Assembly (NCBI GenBank): GCA_002427745.1
Contig: DIYF01000091.1
Location: 1-14,999 of the forward strand
Direction of reading: 5' to 3'
DNA length: 14,999 nucleotides
Origin: Roseivirga sp. UBA6061
GTDB lineage: Bacteria; Bacteroidota; Bacteroidia; Cytophagales; Cyclobacteriaceae
Shown in pieces: positions 1 through 8,239 of this stretch. Each line of letters begins with the position of its first letter. Position 1 is the first letter of the stretch. The translations under genes were made by a program, and so were the position numbers. The notes beneath the pieces are model-generated. The model worked only from the letters and a program-made list of their open reading frames with translations, did no database searches and was not told the origin of the DNA.

Positions 1-420
1 CTAGCCTCTTATGACGGAGTGGCTTACGATATAGAGGTGGGTGATTCCGGACTGGCCTCCGCTTTTGCCGCCTCATTTGCCATGGCCAGGAGTGCGGGGC
101 TGGAAGTATTGGTAACCATAAGTCACTCGGCACCCTACGGTATAAGCGACCGCGCTGAGCTAATGGCTTCATTCTTCTCTGATGAAAATATCGATTACCT
201 GTCTCCACAGCTCTATACCACAGGTAAAGAAACGGAGAATGACTACGCTACAACAGGAGGAGTCACCTGGGACCTGTACAAAGCAGCAAAAGCAGCTGTC
301 ATACCCAGCCTTGTTTCTGCCGGCTATTATAACTCAGCAGCAACGGGAAAAGATGCGGTGAGTTATTTTCAGCAGCAGGGCGTCAGCATACAAGGGTACA
401 TACAGTGGTCGCAGATATAG
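1..420 (+). CDS. GH18-like glycoside hydrolase, C-terminal part (5' end outside window)
   Basis: The frame is open from base 1, so this is the last 139 residues of a longer protein; the GTG at 19 is internal. The first visible residues read YDGVAYDIE, which fits the GH18 (chitinase-type) active-site pattern DGxxxDxE, with the likely catalytic Glu encoded at bases 34-36. One acidic position of the usual DGxDxDxE motif is Ala. Further on are a strand ending ISHSAPYG, a YLSPQLYTTG segment like the substrate-binding strand of GH18 barrels, and a C-terminal GYIQWSQ with the Trp expected on the last strand. It would hydrolyse or bind an N-acetylglucosamine-type glycan, probably outside the cytoplasm, but the signal peptide and any carbohydrate-binding modules are off the window. 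The fold is fairly sure and the substrate unknown. Confidence 0.7.
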   Translation, partial: LASYDGVAYDIEVGDSGLASAFAASFAMARSAGLEVLVTISHSAPYGISDRAELMASFFSDENIDYLSPQLYTTGKETENDYATTGGVTWDLYKAAKAAVIPSLVSAGYYNSAATGKDAVSYFQQQGVSIQGYIQWSQI

Positions 421-427
421 GCCAGCA

Positions 428-459
428 TTGTCCTGAATGGCGAGTAAGGTTCAGTTTTG
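428..459 (+). promoter_or_regulatory. candidate Bacteroidota-type promoter for the DUF4412-like gene
   Basis: TTG at 428-430 and CAGTTTTG at 452-459 are separated by 21 bases. This resembles the TTG-N17-23-TAnnTTTG pattern known for Bacteroidota, with one mismatch in the -7 box. The implied start of transcription leaves a leader of about 45 bases before the ATG at 511. The -7 box also lies in a small hairpin (CAGTT/AACTG). Pattern match only. Confidence 0.3.
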
Positions 460-510
460 TTTAACTGATACTTAGACACGTTATTGCAGGAAAGAAACAT
501 AACAAGCCCG

Positions 511-1191
511 ATGAAGTTCCCTGCTATATTACTTTCTCTATTTCTGCTTACCGGCATCTCTTATCACAATGAATCTCCTGACAGTACAAAAGCCGAATTC
601 AAGCCTTTTGAAGGTACCATTGTCTATGATATTGAATACATAGAAGTACCGGAGGAAGTACAGGGCATGGAGTCTATGCTACCCCAGACCACCAGTATGA
701 GCATTAGCGGAGACATGGTGAGAGTGGAGCAGGAAGTCATGGGAGGAACCCAGGTAGTTATTGTCGATAACCTCAAAAAAGAGTCTCATATTCTAATGAA
801 TATGATGGGGCAGAAAATCGACATTTTCCTGACTAAGGAAGAAATTGAGGCCGCAGAAGCCGAAGCAGGGACCAATGAAATGGAGGTTAAGGAGCTTAGC
901 GGAAAGAAAACCATACTAGGCTATAAATGTAAACAGGCACTCCTTATTGATCCAGAGACAGGAGACTCACAAGAAGTATACTACACCAAAAAGCTGGAGA
1001 TTGCGCACAAAGATTTTAAATCACTCCGGGGCTTTCCTCTGGAGTACTATACCACTCAGGAAAGCATGAAAATTAAGATGACTGCCAGTGAGATTAAGTC
1101 AAAGAAATTAGACCCTTCTCTTTTCAAAGTTCCTCCTGGCTATCAGCAAATGTCTATGGATGAGCTGAACCAACTGGTAGGTGGAAACTAA
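511..1191 (+). CDS. secreted DUF4412-like protein
   Basis: A 226-residue protein from the ATG at 511. I prefer this start to the in-frame TTG at 484 because the ATG opens directly into a signal peptide (MKFPAILLSLFLLTGIS). No lipobox cysteine follows, so it is probably a periplasmic or exported soluble protein rather than a lipoprotein. The mature part begins FEGTIVYDIEY and continues with a run of amphipathic beta strands, a Met-rich stretch (MNMMGQK), a glutamate/alanine-rich helix (EEIEAAEAEAG), a KTILGYKCKQA segment and an end reading LFKVPPGYQQM. This is the layout of DUF4412 proteins of Bacteroidota, whose function is unknown. It stands alone between the GH18-like gene and a convergent permease. 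The family call is by recognition of the pattern and is moderately sure. Confidence 0.65.
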   Translation: MKFPAILLSLFLLTGISYHNESPDSTKAEFKPFEGTIVYDIEYIEVPEEVQGMESMLPQTTSMSISGDMVRVEQEVMGGTQVVIVDNLKKESHILMNMMGQKIDIFLTKEEIEAAEAEAGTNEMEVKELSGKKTILGYKCKQALLIDPETGDSQEVYYTKKLEIAHKDFKSLRGFPLEYYTTQESMKIKMTASEIKSKKLDPSLFKVPPGYQQMSMDELNQLVGGN

Positions 1192-1206
1192 ATTCAACAG
1201 AGCATA

Positions 1207-1245
1207 AAAAAAGCGCCTGACACTTAAGTATCTGGCGCTTTTTTT
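1207..1245. terminator. bidirectional intrinsic terminator
   Basis: The stem AAAAAAGCGCC (1207-1217) pairs with GGCGCTTTTTT (1234-1244) around a 16-base loop that contains the 8-bp palindrome ACTTAAGT. A-run on the left and T-run on the right make it work for both strands, ending the DUF4412-like gene (+) and the permease gene (-), whose stop codon is at 1258-1260. Confidence 0.9.
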
Positions 1246-1257
1246 ATGCAGGATTCT

Positions 1258-3639
1258 CTACTCGTATCTCAGGGATTCGACAGGGTTTCTTTTGGCTGCT
1301 TTGATAACCTTGCCCGATATGGAAAGGAAAGAAATAAGCAGAATCATCACGATAGGGATGATAATACTCAAAGCATTCACCTGCATATGATAGGTCCAGA
1401 TCATGTCCATCAAAGAACCGGTAAAGAAGAATGCCAGGGCAGCTCCCAGTATGGACCCAATGCCTACAATAATCAGGAAAGGACGATTGATCAGGGCCGT
1501 AATTCTGGGGATAGAAGCTCCCAATACCTTTCTCACACCAATCTCTTTGGTACGACTCTGGATATTGATTGATACCAGTGTGAATAGTCCGATAGCTGAA
1601 AGAATCACAGCAATGACGGACAGGAACATAAAGATGGTGACAATATGATCATTTACCTCCTTGGCCTCCCCCAGCACATTTTCTTTATGCAGAATCACGT
1701 TACTCGGACGATCAGGGATAATCTCAGCCCACTTTTCTTCCAGGTAGTCGTCATATTCTCCCAATTTATCAGGGTCTACACTGACTACCATTCGGGTCAG
1801 CTCGTCATCATTTCGCAGTCTGATCATTACAGGATCTATCTCTCCCCAAAGACCGAAAATATAGAAGTCTTTCACCATGCCTACCACGGTATAGCGAATG
1901 GTATCAAAACGGGTCACCTGCTGGCCTATAGGGTCGTCCCAACCGAACTGTGCCGCCATTTTTTCATTGATCAGAACGCCTCCCTGGCGATCAGTTTCCC
2001 GGTTTTGCTCATTGAAGCTGCGACCTTCGATGACTTTCAGCCCGGAGGTTTCGGCATAGCCCATGCCAAAGTCCATGACGGTCACTTCTCTTTCTTCTCC
2101 TGCACTGGCTACGGTAGCTCCTCCTCCACCCCAGCCAATATGACTATTGGTGAGTGACACTGAGTTGATACCGGGGTTTTGTGCCACAGCAGCCTTAAAG
2201 GTCATGGCCTCTGAGGGGTTATCCAAAGGCACAATGATCATACTTTCCTTATCATAGCCCTGGTCCAGATTAGTCTGATAGGCAGAATTCTGTAGAAAAG
2301 AGAATCCAAAGATCAGAGCAGACACGGATATCATGAATTGAAAGCTTAGCAATATCTTGGACAGGATACTTGAGCTCCCTACTCTGAGCGTTCCTCTGAG
2401 AATGGCCACAGGCTTGAATTTGCTCACAAACAGAGCAGGGTAGCCCCCGGCCAGCAGCGCTGTACCCAGCAATACCGCCACCAGGAACATGACCAATTTC
2501 GGATTTCCCTGAAGGGTCATCAACAAATCCATATTGGGCCACATATCAGAATACTGTGGTACGAGCCAGTTGGCGAAGAGTAATCCCAGTATCAACGACA
2601 GAAGGCAAAGCAGCATGTTTTCACCCAGGAACTGGAAGATCAGCTGACCACGGCTTCCCCCAACCGTTTTTCTGATACCGATTTCCTTGAGCCTCTTGTT
2701 CGACATGGCAATGGCCGTATTCGTAAAGTTAAAGCAGGCCAGCAGCAGAATCATGATTCCCATGATATTAGGAGCCAGAATCTGTGCAGGGTTCAGTGCT
2801 TCTGCGCCCAGGTTAGTACCGTTCAAATCGCGTTGATTGGTTGCTACATCACTCATGGGCTGCAGCCAGAAGCTGGCCACCATCAGGTCTTTTCTGGCCT
2901 CGTTCTGAACAGCAGCATGCTTTTGCAACTGTGCCGGGGCCGTGCTCATGATGTTTGGATCATCAGACTGAATAAAGATACCGTCCACGAATTGTGTCCA
3001 GTCACCTTTCTCAACTCCCTGGTAACGATGGAAATTCTCGAAATGCGTCAGCAGTTGAAACTGCATAGAGCTCTGCAGACCCGGGTCTTCAAACACACCT
3101 CCTACGGTGAGCAAAAGATTGGGGCGACCTGCAATGATGATTTCAAGCGTCTCCCCCACTGCATCGGCTTTACCAAAGAGTGAGATGGCCGTTCGCTCCG
3201 ACACCATAATACTCGATAACTCCTTGAAGCTGTCCTTAGAACCGTGTATCACCGGAAAGGTGAACATATCGAGAAAATCATCATCTACACTTGCCAGTGT
3301 CCGGTTGAAGATATTGGCTCCCTTCTTGATAGTAATGCCTGATCTTTCGAAACGAGAGTATCCTTTGATACCGGGCAGATCATTTTCCAGCAATGGTCCC
3401 AGAGCCATGGGAGCAATACCCAATGGATAGCTGGAGCCATTATTGTCTCTCATCATAGAGATTTGATAGAGCTCATCAAAATTCTCGTGTTGCTTATTGA
3501 AAGATGAGTTGAAGTTGTAGTTCAGATAAGCGACTACACAACATGCCAGGGCGAGTCCCAGCCCGACAATGTTAATGAATACGAATAGCTTACTCTTCAG
3601 TAAGCTTCTTACGGTTACTTTGAAAAAATTCTTAAACAT
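1258..3639 (-). CDS. ABC transporter permease, MacB/FtsX type with two FtsX domains
   Basis: A 793-residue inner-membrane permease. An N-terminal membrane segment (about 15-40) is followed by a MacB-type periplasmic domain (about 45-285), membrane helices near 290-312, 338-360 and 383-405, then a second unit with a helix near 427-450, a second periplasmic domain (about 455-660), and helices near 665-690, 718-740 and 756-776. The cytoplasmic coupling motif of FtsX domains occurs twice: RLKEIGIRKTVGGSRGQLI at 316-334 and SRTKEIGVRKVLGAS at 695-709. The end NPVESLRYE is typical of the Bacteroidota family. Relatives work with a separate ATPase and couple ATP hydrolysis to periplasmic work, such as lipoprotein or peptide extrusion; the substrate here is unknown. 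No ATPase gene lies in the window, so the partner must be encoded elsewhere. The start ATG at 3639 is preceded by AAAGGT at a workable distance. Confidence 0.9.
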   Translation of the reverse strand: MFKNFFKVTVRSLLKSKLFVFINIVGLGLALACCVVAYLNYNFNSSFNKQHENFDELYQISMMRDNNGSSYPLGIAPMALGPLLENDLPGIKGYSRFERSGITIKKGANIFNRTLASVDDDFLDMFTFPVIHGSKDSFKELSSIMVSERTAISLFGKADAVGETLEIIIAGRPNLLLTVGGVFEDPGLQSSMQFQLLTHFENFHRYQGVEKGDWTQFVDGIFIQSDDPNIMSTAPAQLQKHAAVQNEARKDLMVASFWLQPMSDVATNQRDLNGTNLGAEALNPAQILAPNIMGIMILLLACFNFTNTAIAMSNKRLKEIGIRKTVGGSRGQLIFQFLGENMLLCLLSLILGLLFANWLVPQYSDMWPNMDLLMTLQGNPKLVMFLVAVLLGTALLAGGYPALFVSKFKPVAILRGTLRVGSSSILSKILLSFQFMISVSALIFGFSFLQNSAYQTNLDQGYDKESMIIVPLDNPSEAMTFKAAVAQNPGINSVSLTNSHIGWGGGGATVASAGEEREVTVMDFGMGYAETSGLKVIEGRSFNEQNRETDRQGGVLINEKMAAQFGWDDPIGQQVTRFDTIRYTVVGMVKDFYIFGLWGEIDPVMIRLRNDDELTRMVVSVDPDKLGEYDDYLEEKWAEIIPDRPSNVILHKENVLGEAKEVNDHIVTIFMFLSVIAVILSAIGLFTLVSINIQSRTKEIGVRKVLGASIPRITALINRPFLIIVGIGSILGAALAFFFTGSLMDMIWTYHMQVNALSIIIPIVMILLISFLSISGKVIKAAKRNPVESLRYE

Positions 3640-3948
3640 GGTATTGACCTTTGTTAGTTGTTGTTTGAGTGATTTGTATAAGTAGATGTAATTTCCGAAT
3701 AAGGGGTTGCATCTTATGCCAAGTTACAAAGACATTTCGTGGTCTGCCCTACATTCCGTCAGTCACAAACCGCTCTCCATAGGCAGAAAATATCGCCTGT
3801 ACTGATTTGAAAGCACAATCAAAGTTCTTTTTGCCCTGGCGAGTAACTTACTGCTGTAAAAACAACTCAATGGAAACGATTGAAACTTTTTATCAGAGGC
3901 CTATTTTTCTTCTGAATACTGATTAGTTTTGCCACAAATAACCGACCT
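3640..3948. other. 309-base divergent intergenic region between the permease gene and gcvT
   Basis: This gap separates two genes pointing away from each other, so it should hold both promoters. On the plus strand a good -7 box lies close to gcvT (see 3924-3931). For the permease I find no clear TAnnTTTG box on the minus strand. I see no RNA gene, no strong hairpin and no convincing small reading frame. Confidence 0.5.
3924..3931 (+). promoter_or_regulatory. candidate -7 box of the gcvT promoter
   Basis: TAGTTTTG is an exact match to the Bacteroidota -7 consensus TAnnTTTG and lies 17 bases before the gcvT ATG, implying a leader of only about a dozen bases. No TTG occurs at the expected 17-23 base spacing upstream, so the -33 element is weak or absent. 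No Shine-Dalgarno-like purine run precedes the ATG. Confidence 0.4.
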
Positions 3949-5037
3949 ATGGAATTAAAGAAAGTAGCCCTTAACAACATCCATGAAGGCCTTGGCGCCA
4001 AAATGGTACCCTTTGCAGGTTATAATATGCCTGTGCGATACTCATCGGACCTGGAAGAGCACAATACGGTGCGAAACGGTGTGGGTGTATTTGATGTATC
4101 TCATATGGGTGAGTTTGTGCTGGAAGGACCGGATGCACTCGATTTAATCCAACGCGTTACCAGCAACGATGCTTCCAAGCTGGTTGATGGTCAGGCGCAA
4201 TACTCTTGTCTGCCCAATGAAGATGGTGGTATTGTTGATGATTTGCTGGTTTACCGACTCAAAGAAGATCAGTACATGCTGGTGGTGAATGCCTCCAATA
4301 TTGAAAAAGACTGGAACTGGATCAGCAAATACAACACGAAAGGTGTAAAGATGCTGAACGTTTCAGACAGCCATTCCCTGTTCGCAGTACAGGGTCCCAA
4401 AGCAGTTGAAGCACTGCAATCGCTTACCAGTGTGAACCTGGCTGACATCAAATTCTACACTTTTGTAGTAGGGCCTTTTGCCGGAGTAGAGCACATCATC
4501 ATATCAGCTACCGGTTACACAGGTTCAGGAGGCTTTGAGCTGTATGTAAACAACCAGTATGCAGAGCAGGTATGGAATGCCATCTTCGAAGCCGGAAAAG
4601 ATTTCGATATCAAACCCATAGGGCTCGGTGCCAGAGACACACTGCGCCTCGAAATGGGCTACTGCCTCTATGGCAATGACATCACAGATGAGACTTCACC
4701 TCTGGAAGCGGGACTGGGCTGGGTAACTAAATTCACTAAAGAGTTTACCAATTCCGAAAACCTGAAAAAACAGAAAGAAGAAGGTATTACCCGCAAGCTA
4801 GTAGGCTTTAAGATGATCGAAAAGGGAATTCCGCGCGGCCACTATGAGATCATGGATATGGAAGAGAATGTGATTGGAGAGGTTACTTCAGGCACCATGT
4901 CTCCTTCTCTGGGATATGGCGTAGGCATGGGATATGTAAAGAAAGAGTTTAGTAAACCGGGAACTGAAATACTGATCGCAGTGCGTAAGAGACGCATTAA
5001 GGCGGAAGTAATGAGGCCTCCTTTTTACAAAGTATAA
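3949..5037 (+). CDS. gcvT: aminomethyltransferase, glycine cleavage T protein
   Basis: A 362-residue full-length T protein (the E. coli enzyme is of similar size). In the glycine cleavage system it takes the aminomethyl group from lipoylated GcvH and passes it to tetrahydrofolate, giving 5,10-methylene-THF and ammonia in the cytoplasm. Visible hallmarks are [10 protein letters not shown] (48-57), [11 protein letters not shown] (93-103) with the likely catalytic Asp97, GYTGSGGFE near 191, [20 protein letters not shown] near 227-246 for folate binding, and the C-terminal RPPFYKV. The N-terminus [15 protein letters not shown] matches the family start, so the ATG at 3949 is secure. gcvP and gcvH are not nearby; a scattered gcv set is common in this phylum. 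The next gene is a comB homologue on the same strand beyond a repeat element. Confidence 0.97.
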   Translation: MELKKVALNNIHEGLGAKMVPFAGYNMPVRYSSDLEEHNTVRNGVGVFDVSHMGEFVLEGPDALDLIQRVTSNDASKLVDGQAQYSCLPNEDGGIVDDLLVYRLKEDQYMLVVNASNIEKDWNWISKYNTKGVKMLNVSDSHSLFAVQGPKAVEALQSLTSVNLADIKFYTFVVGPFAGVEHIIISATGYTGSGGFELYVNNQYAEQVWNAIFEAGKDFDIKPIGLGARDTLRLEMGYCLYGNDITDETSPLEAGLGWVTKFTKEFTNSENLKKQKEEGITRKLVGFKMIEKGIPRGHYEIMDMEENVIGEVTSGTMSPSLGYGVGMGYVKKEFSKPGTEILIAVRKRRIKAEVMRPPFYKV

Positions 5038-5050
5038 TTGATTTAAAGAT

Positions 5051-5232
5051 GAGGACATCTCAAAAATATTGAGTCATTGCGAATAAAACGCTTGCGCTGA
5101 AGCTTCAGCGAAGGAGCAGTGAAGCCTGCCTGCGGCAGAGGCAGCAATCTCTTCATAAAACCCGAAAACTAAGGTTGAGATTACTTCATTTCATTCGTAA
5201 TGACGGTTTCTATGACTTTTTGAGACGTCCTC
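5051..5232. repeat. nested inverted-repeat element (MITE/REP-like) between gcvT and comB
   Basis: The outer arms are GAGGACATCTCAAAAA (5051-5066) and TTTTTGAGACGTCCTC (5217-5232), complementary at 15 of 16 positions. Inside lie a second pair, GTCATTGCGAATAAAA (5073-5088) with TTTCATTCGTAATGAC (5189-5204), 14 of 16 complementary, and a third, CAATCTC (5145-5151) with GAGATTA (5177-5183). The left half also holds a perfect 16-bp palindrome CGCTGAAGCTTCAGCG (5095-5110) and a small GC-rich hairpin (about 5125-5142). I see no protein-coding sequence and no clear target-site duplication. From memory, GTCATTGCGA...AATCTC repeats recur between genes in Bacteroidota genomes, so this is probably one copy of a dispersed non-autonomous element. 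It could end gcvT transcription and must be part of the comB leader or promoter. Confidence 0.8.
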
Positions 5233-5241
5233 TTTTACTTT

Positions 5242-5943
5242 ATGCAGATAGACGTTTGTTATACCCCCGACCTGATCCACCAGTTTGATGTAACTGATAA
5301 AACGGTAGTGGTCATCGATATTCTCAGAGCCACCTCCTGTATGGTAGCAGGCCTGGGTAGCGGGGTAAAAAGTATCACTCCGGTGGCAACTGTTGAAGAA
5401 TGCGAGGCCCTGGGAGCACAAGGCTATACGATGGCAGGCGAGCGGGGAGGTAAAAAGCTGGAGCAATTCCAACTGGGAAACTCACCCTACGAGTATATGA
5501 AGCCCGAATTCAAAGGGGTGAACATTGCCACCACTACCACAAACGGCACCAGGGCGCTGGACCTGGCCAAATCGGCTCCGGAAGTGATTGTGGGTGCCTT
5601 TCTGAATCAGACAGCCGTGGTAGAACATCTGTCGAATCAGAGCCGGGATATATTACTGCTCTGTGCAGGCTGGAAAGGGAAGTACAACCTGGAAGACAGC
5701 CTGTTTGCCGGGGCGATCATAGACGGGTTAAAGAAACAGGCAAACTTTGATACAGATGCCAGCATTGCTGCCTTCTATCTGTATGAGTCGATGAGCAAGG
5801 ATATTTATTACTATATCAGTCGCAGTAATCACGCCTCAAGACTCTCAAAATTCGGCATACTGAAAGACATAGAGTATTGCAGCAAAGTGGACGAGTTTGA
5901 TATTGTACCTGTGCTGCAGGGGAAAGAGCTGGTTGTCAAATAG
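5242..5943 (+). CDS. comB: 2-phosphosulfolactate phosphatase family protein (ComB homologue)
   Basis: A 233-residue protein of the ComB family. The reference enzyme removes phosphate from 2-phosphosulfolactate in a Mg2+-dependent step of coenzyme M synthesis in methanogens. Conserved blocks are visible: VVVIDILRATS (22-32) with Asp26, AGERGG (65-70), LGNSP (78-82), the TTTTNGTRA loop (97-105) and LLCAGWKG...LEDSLFAG (139-157). No other coenzyme M or sulfolactate genes are nearby, and Bacteroidota are not known to make coenzyme M, so the true substrate here is uncertain. The start ATG at 5242 sits only 9 bases after the inverted-repeat element, which therefore shapes its leader. It ends at a strong hairpin shared with the convergent iorB. 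Confidence 0.88.
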   Translation: MQIDVCYTPDLIHQFDVTDKTVVVIDILRATSCMVAGLGSGVKSITPVATVEECEALGAQGYTMAGERGGKKLEQFQLGNSPYEYMKPEFKGVNIATTTTNGTRALDLAKSAPEVIVGAFLNQTAVVEHLSNQSRDILLLCAGWKGKYNLEDSLFAGAIIDGLKKQANFDTDASIAAFYLYESMSKDIYYYISRSNHASRLSKFGILKDIEYCSKVDEFDIVPVLQGKELVVK

Positions 5944-5969
5944 GCCACTCACCTGAGGCATTATACAAC

Positions 5970-6011
5970 AACGGAGGCTTACGATGTATCACAAGCCTCC
6001 GTTTGTATTTA
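5970..6011. terminator. bidirectional intrinsic terminator between comB and iorB
   Basis: AACGGAGGCTT (5970-5980) pairs perfectly with AAGCCTCCGTT (5993-6003) around a 12-base loop, followed by TTGTATTTA on the plus strand. On the minus strand the stem is followed by TGTTGTATAA, so its T-run is weaker. It ends comB and probably iorB, whose stop codon is at 6027-6029. Confidence 0.85.
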
Positions 6012-6026
6012 GCCTTTGACAATCTT

Positions 6027-8228
6027 TTAGCCCAGTGAAATCTCAGGCTGAGCACTGAACGGCTGATTGTACTGTCGCTTACCGGTGGCCTTATACAAAG
6101 CACTGGCCAGGGCCCCTGTAGCAGGTGGTAAACCTGGCTCTCCGAGACCAGTAGGCGAAATATCATTCTCTACAAAGAATACTTCTATCGCCTCCGGAGC
6201 CTGATTATGACGGATAAGCTTGTAGGTGTTGAAGTTCTTATGAACAGGCGAGCCATTCTCAAACTTCAGTTCACTGTACATAGAATGACCTATACCGTCA
6301 ATTACACCGCCCTGAATAATATTGGCAGCGCCTTCTTTATTGATCACAATACCGCAGTCAACTGCACACCAGACCTTTTTCACCTTAGGCTCTCCGTTTT
6401 GAACCACTACGTCCATCACCTGGGCCACATATGAGTTATGGCAGAAGTAGGCAGCCACCCCTCGGTGAACACCGGGAGTTTCTGTACCCCAGTCGGCCTT
6501 TTCTTTTACTAACCTGAGCACCCCGGCATAACGCTCAGCATCATACTCGTATTTGTCTCCTACAGGATTATTGATCGCCTTGTCAAACAACTCAAGTCTG
6601 AAATCGATCGGGTCCTTACCAGCCAGCTCTGCTACCTCATCGAGGAAAGACTGCTCTGCCCCGGCTGTAAAGTGAGACCTTGGTGCCCTCCAGGCTCCCG
6701 TAGAAATATTGGTGGTAGAGCCGATACTCTCCGCCAGGTAGTTATCCACCGACCCGGCAGGGAATCTGTTAGGGAAGATCGGTCCCTGAGGCAATCCTAC
6801 CCCTCTTGCCGAGAAGGCAATCAGGTTATTATCCTTATCCAGTCCTGCTTTGTATGTTGAACGATAGGCCGGTCTGTAAGTACCCTGAGTCATATCATCC
6901 TCACGGGTATAAATCATCTTAATCGGAACACCTGCTTTTTTGGAAATAGCAGCCGCCTCCAGGCCAAAATGCACATAGAGTCTTCTGCCGAAGCCTCCCC
7001 CCATACGGGTCATATCCACAGAAATGTTTTCTGCCGAAATACCCAGTAACTTGGCCACTGAATCTTCAAGGGCTTTGGGTGTTTGCGTAGGGCCTATCAG
7101 CTCAGCAGAGTTCTCTTTTACATCCGCAAAGAAATTCATAGGCTCGAGGGTATTATGCGCCATAAAGGGAGCTGTATAGGTTCGCTCAATCACCTTTTCC
7201 GCTTTGGCAAAGGCTGCGTTGACGTCTCCGTCTTTTCGACTGCCTCCTACCTTACCTCTGGCCAGGTCGCGGATCATGCGCTGCTCATGCATATCAGAGT
7301 TTTCCAGCGGGCTTTCGTTCTCCCACTCTACCTTCAAAGCTTTTTTGGCCTGCATGAGCTGCCAGGTGCTCTCTCCTACTATCGCAATCAGGCTGGGAAA
7401 GGCATTGACATCTGCCCATACAGGATTGGGTACCGTAGTATCGATGATAAACGCATCCGACACACCTGCCATCGCCTTGATCTCTGCTTCGTTAAAGCCC
7501 TTTACCTTCATACCAAATGCAGGTGGGTGCTCAATCATGGCGAGCTTCATGCCCTTACGTTTGAAATCCAGACCAAACAGTGGTTTACCGGTTACAATTT
7601 TAGAGCCTTCCACATTTTTCTGTGCGGTACCAATAAGCGTGTAGTCTTTAGGTTCTTTCAGCTCCAGTTTTTCCGGCACCTCAATGCCCACCGCTTTGGA
7701 AGCAATTTCTCCATAACCAACTGTACGGCTACCATTTACTTCTTTGATCACTCCCTGGCTTGCCACCAGGTCTGATGAAGCTACTCCCCACTCTTTGGCG
7801 GCTGCCTCAAGCAACATATATTTTCCGGCTGCTCCTGCCATCCTGAGCGGGTCCCAGCCATACATAATGGAAAGACTTCCTCCGGCAAACTGAGGGTTTT
7901 TAAAGGCGTCTTCATCCAGTGCACCTTGCTCAACCACTACGTGGTTCCAGGGTACATCAAGCTCTTCTGCCACAATCATGGGCATAGAGGTCATGACATT
8001 CTGACCAATCTCAGGGTTTGGCGAGTAAATAGTCACCATTCCGGTATCGCCAATTTTGATATAGCCATTGATCTCAAACCATTCATTGGGGATGGCAAGC
8101 TCCTCAGAACCCTCTGCCAGGGTAGAACAACTGGTAAGCCAGCTAAAACCAATCAGCATACCACCTCCGGCAGCTGCTGAGGTCTTCAGAAATGACCTTC
8201 TTCCTACTTTCGTTTTTATTACAGTCAT
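6027..8228 (-). CDS. iorB: molybdenum hydroxylase large subunit, isoquinoline 1-oxidoreductase beta-like, Tat-exported
   Basis: A 733-residue protein of the xanthine dehydrogenase/IorB family, holding the molybdopterin cofactor that hydroxylates an aromatic N-heterocycle or aldehyde. I chose the ATG at 8228 over an upstream in-frame codon at 8294 because it opens into a Tat signal: R10-R11-S-F-L-K followed by a hydrophobic Ala/Gly stretch. LTSC at 31-34 looks like a lipobox, so the product may be a Tat-exported lipoprotein. The hammerhead-like region lies near 200-300, the molybdopterin motif GGGFGRR at 410-416, WRAPRSH near 513-519, and the catalytic Glu at 697 in GLGEPGLPPATGA. No cytochrome domain is fused. 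It starts 11 bases after the small-subunit stop codon, forming a two-gene unit. The natural substrate is unknown; isoquinoline oxidation is only the named reference activity. Confidence 0.92.
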   Translation of the reverse strand: MTVIKTKVGRRSFLKTSAAAGGGMLIGFSWLTSCSTLAEGSEELAIPNEWFEINGYIKIGDTGMVTIYSPNPEIGQNVMTSMPMIVAEELDVPWNHVVVEQGALDEDAFKNPQFAGGSLSIMYGWDPLRMAGAAGKYMLLEAAAKEWGVASSDLVASQGVIKEVNGSRTVGYGEIASKAVGIEVPEKLELKEPKDYTLIGTAQKNVEGSKIVTGKPLFGLDFKRKGMKLAMIEHPPAFGMKVKGFNEAEIKAMAGVSDAFIIDTTVPNPVWADVNAFPSLIAIVGESTWQLMQAKKALKVEWENESPLENSDMHEQRMIRDLARGKVGGSRKDGDVNAAFAKAEKVIERTYTAPFMAHNTLEPMNFFADVKENSAELIGPTQTPKALEDSVAKLLGISAENISVDMTRMGGGFGRRLYVHFGLEAAAISKKAGVPIKMIYTREDDMTQGTYRPAYRSTYKAGLDKDNNLIAFSARGVGLPQGPIFPNRFPAGSVDNYLAESIGSTTNISTGAWRAPRSHFTAGAEQSFLDEVAELAGKDPIDFRLELFDKAINNPVGDKYEYDAERYAGVLRLVKEKADWGTETPGVHRGVAAYFCHNSYVAQVMDVVVQNGEPKVKKVWCAVDCGIVINKEGAANIIQGGVIDGIGHSMYSELKFENGSPVHKNFNTYKLIRHNQAPEAIEVFFVENDISPTGLGEPGLPPATGALASALYKATGKRQYNQPFSAQPEISLG

Positions 8229-8239
8229 GATGGGTTCTT

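Noticed and set aside
484..510. TTG start giving nine more residues to the DUF4412-like protein
   Set aside because: The ATG at 511 opens directly into a signal peptide; the extra residues would put a polar stretch before it.
1645..2157. 170-codon open frame on the plus strand inside the permease gene
   Set aside because: It is antisense to a well-supported gene, has no recognisable domain and no promoter; frame shadow.
5051..5232. Insertion sequence or CRISPR-like array
   Set aside because: There is no transposase frame and no regularly spaced direct repeat; the structure is purely inverted.
7083..7775. 230-codon open frame on the plus strand inside iorB
   Set aside because: Cysteine-, histidine- and arginine-rich translation with no domain, fully antisense to iorB; frame shadow.
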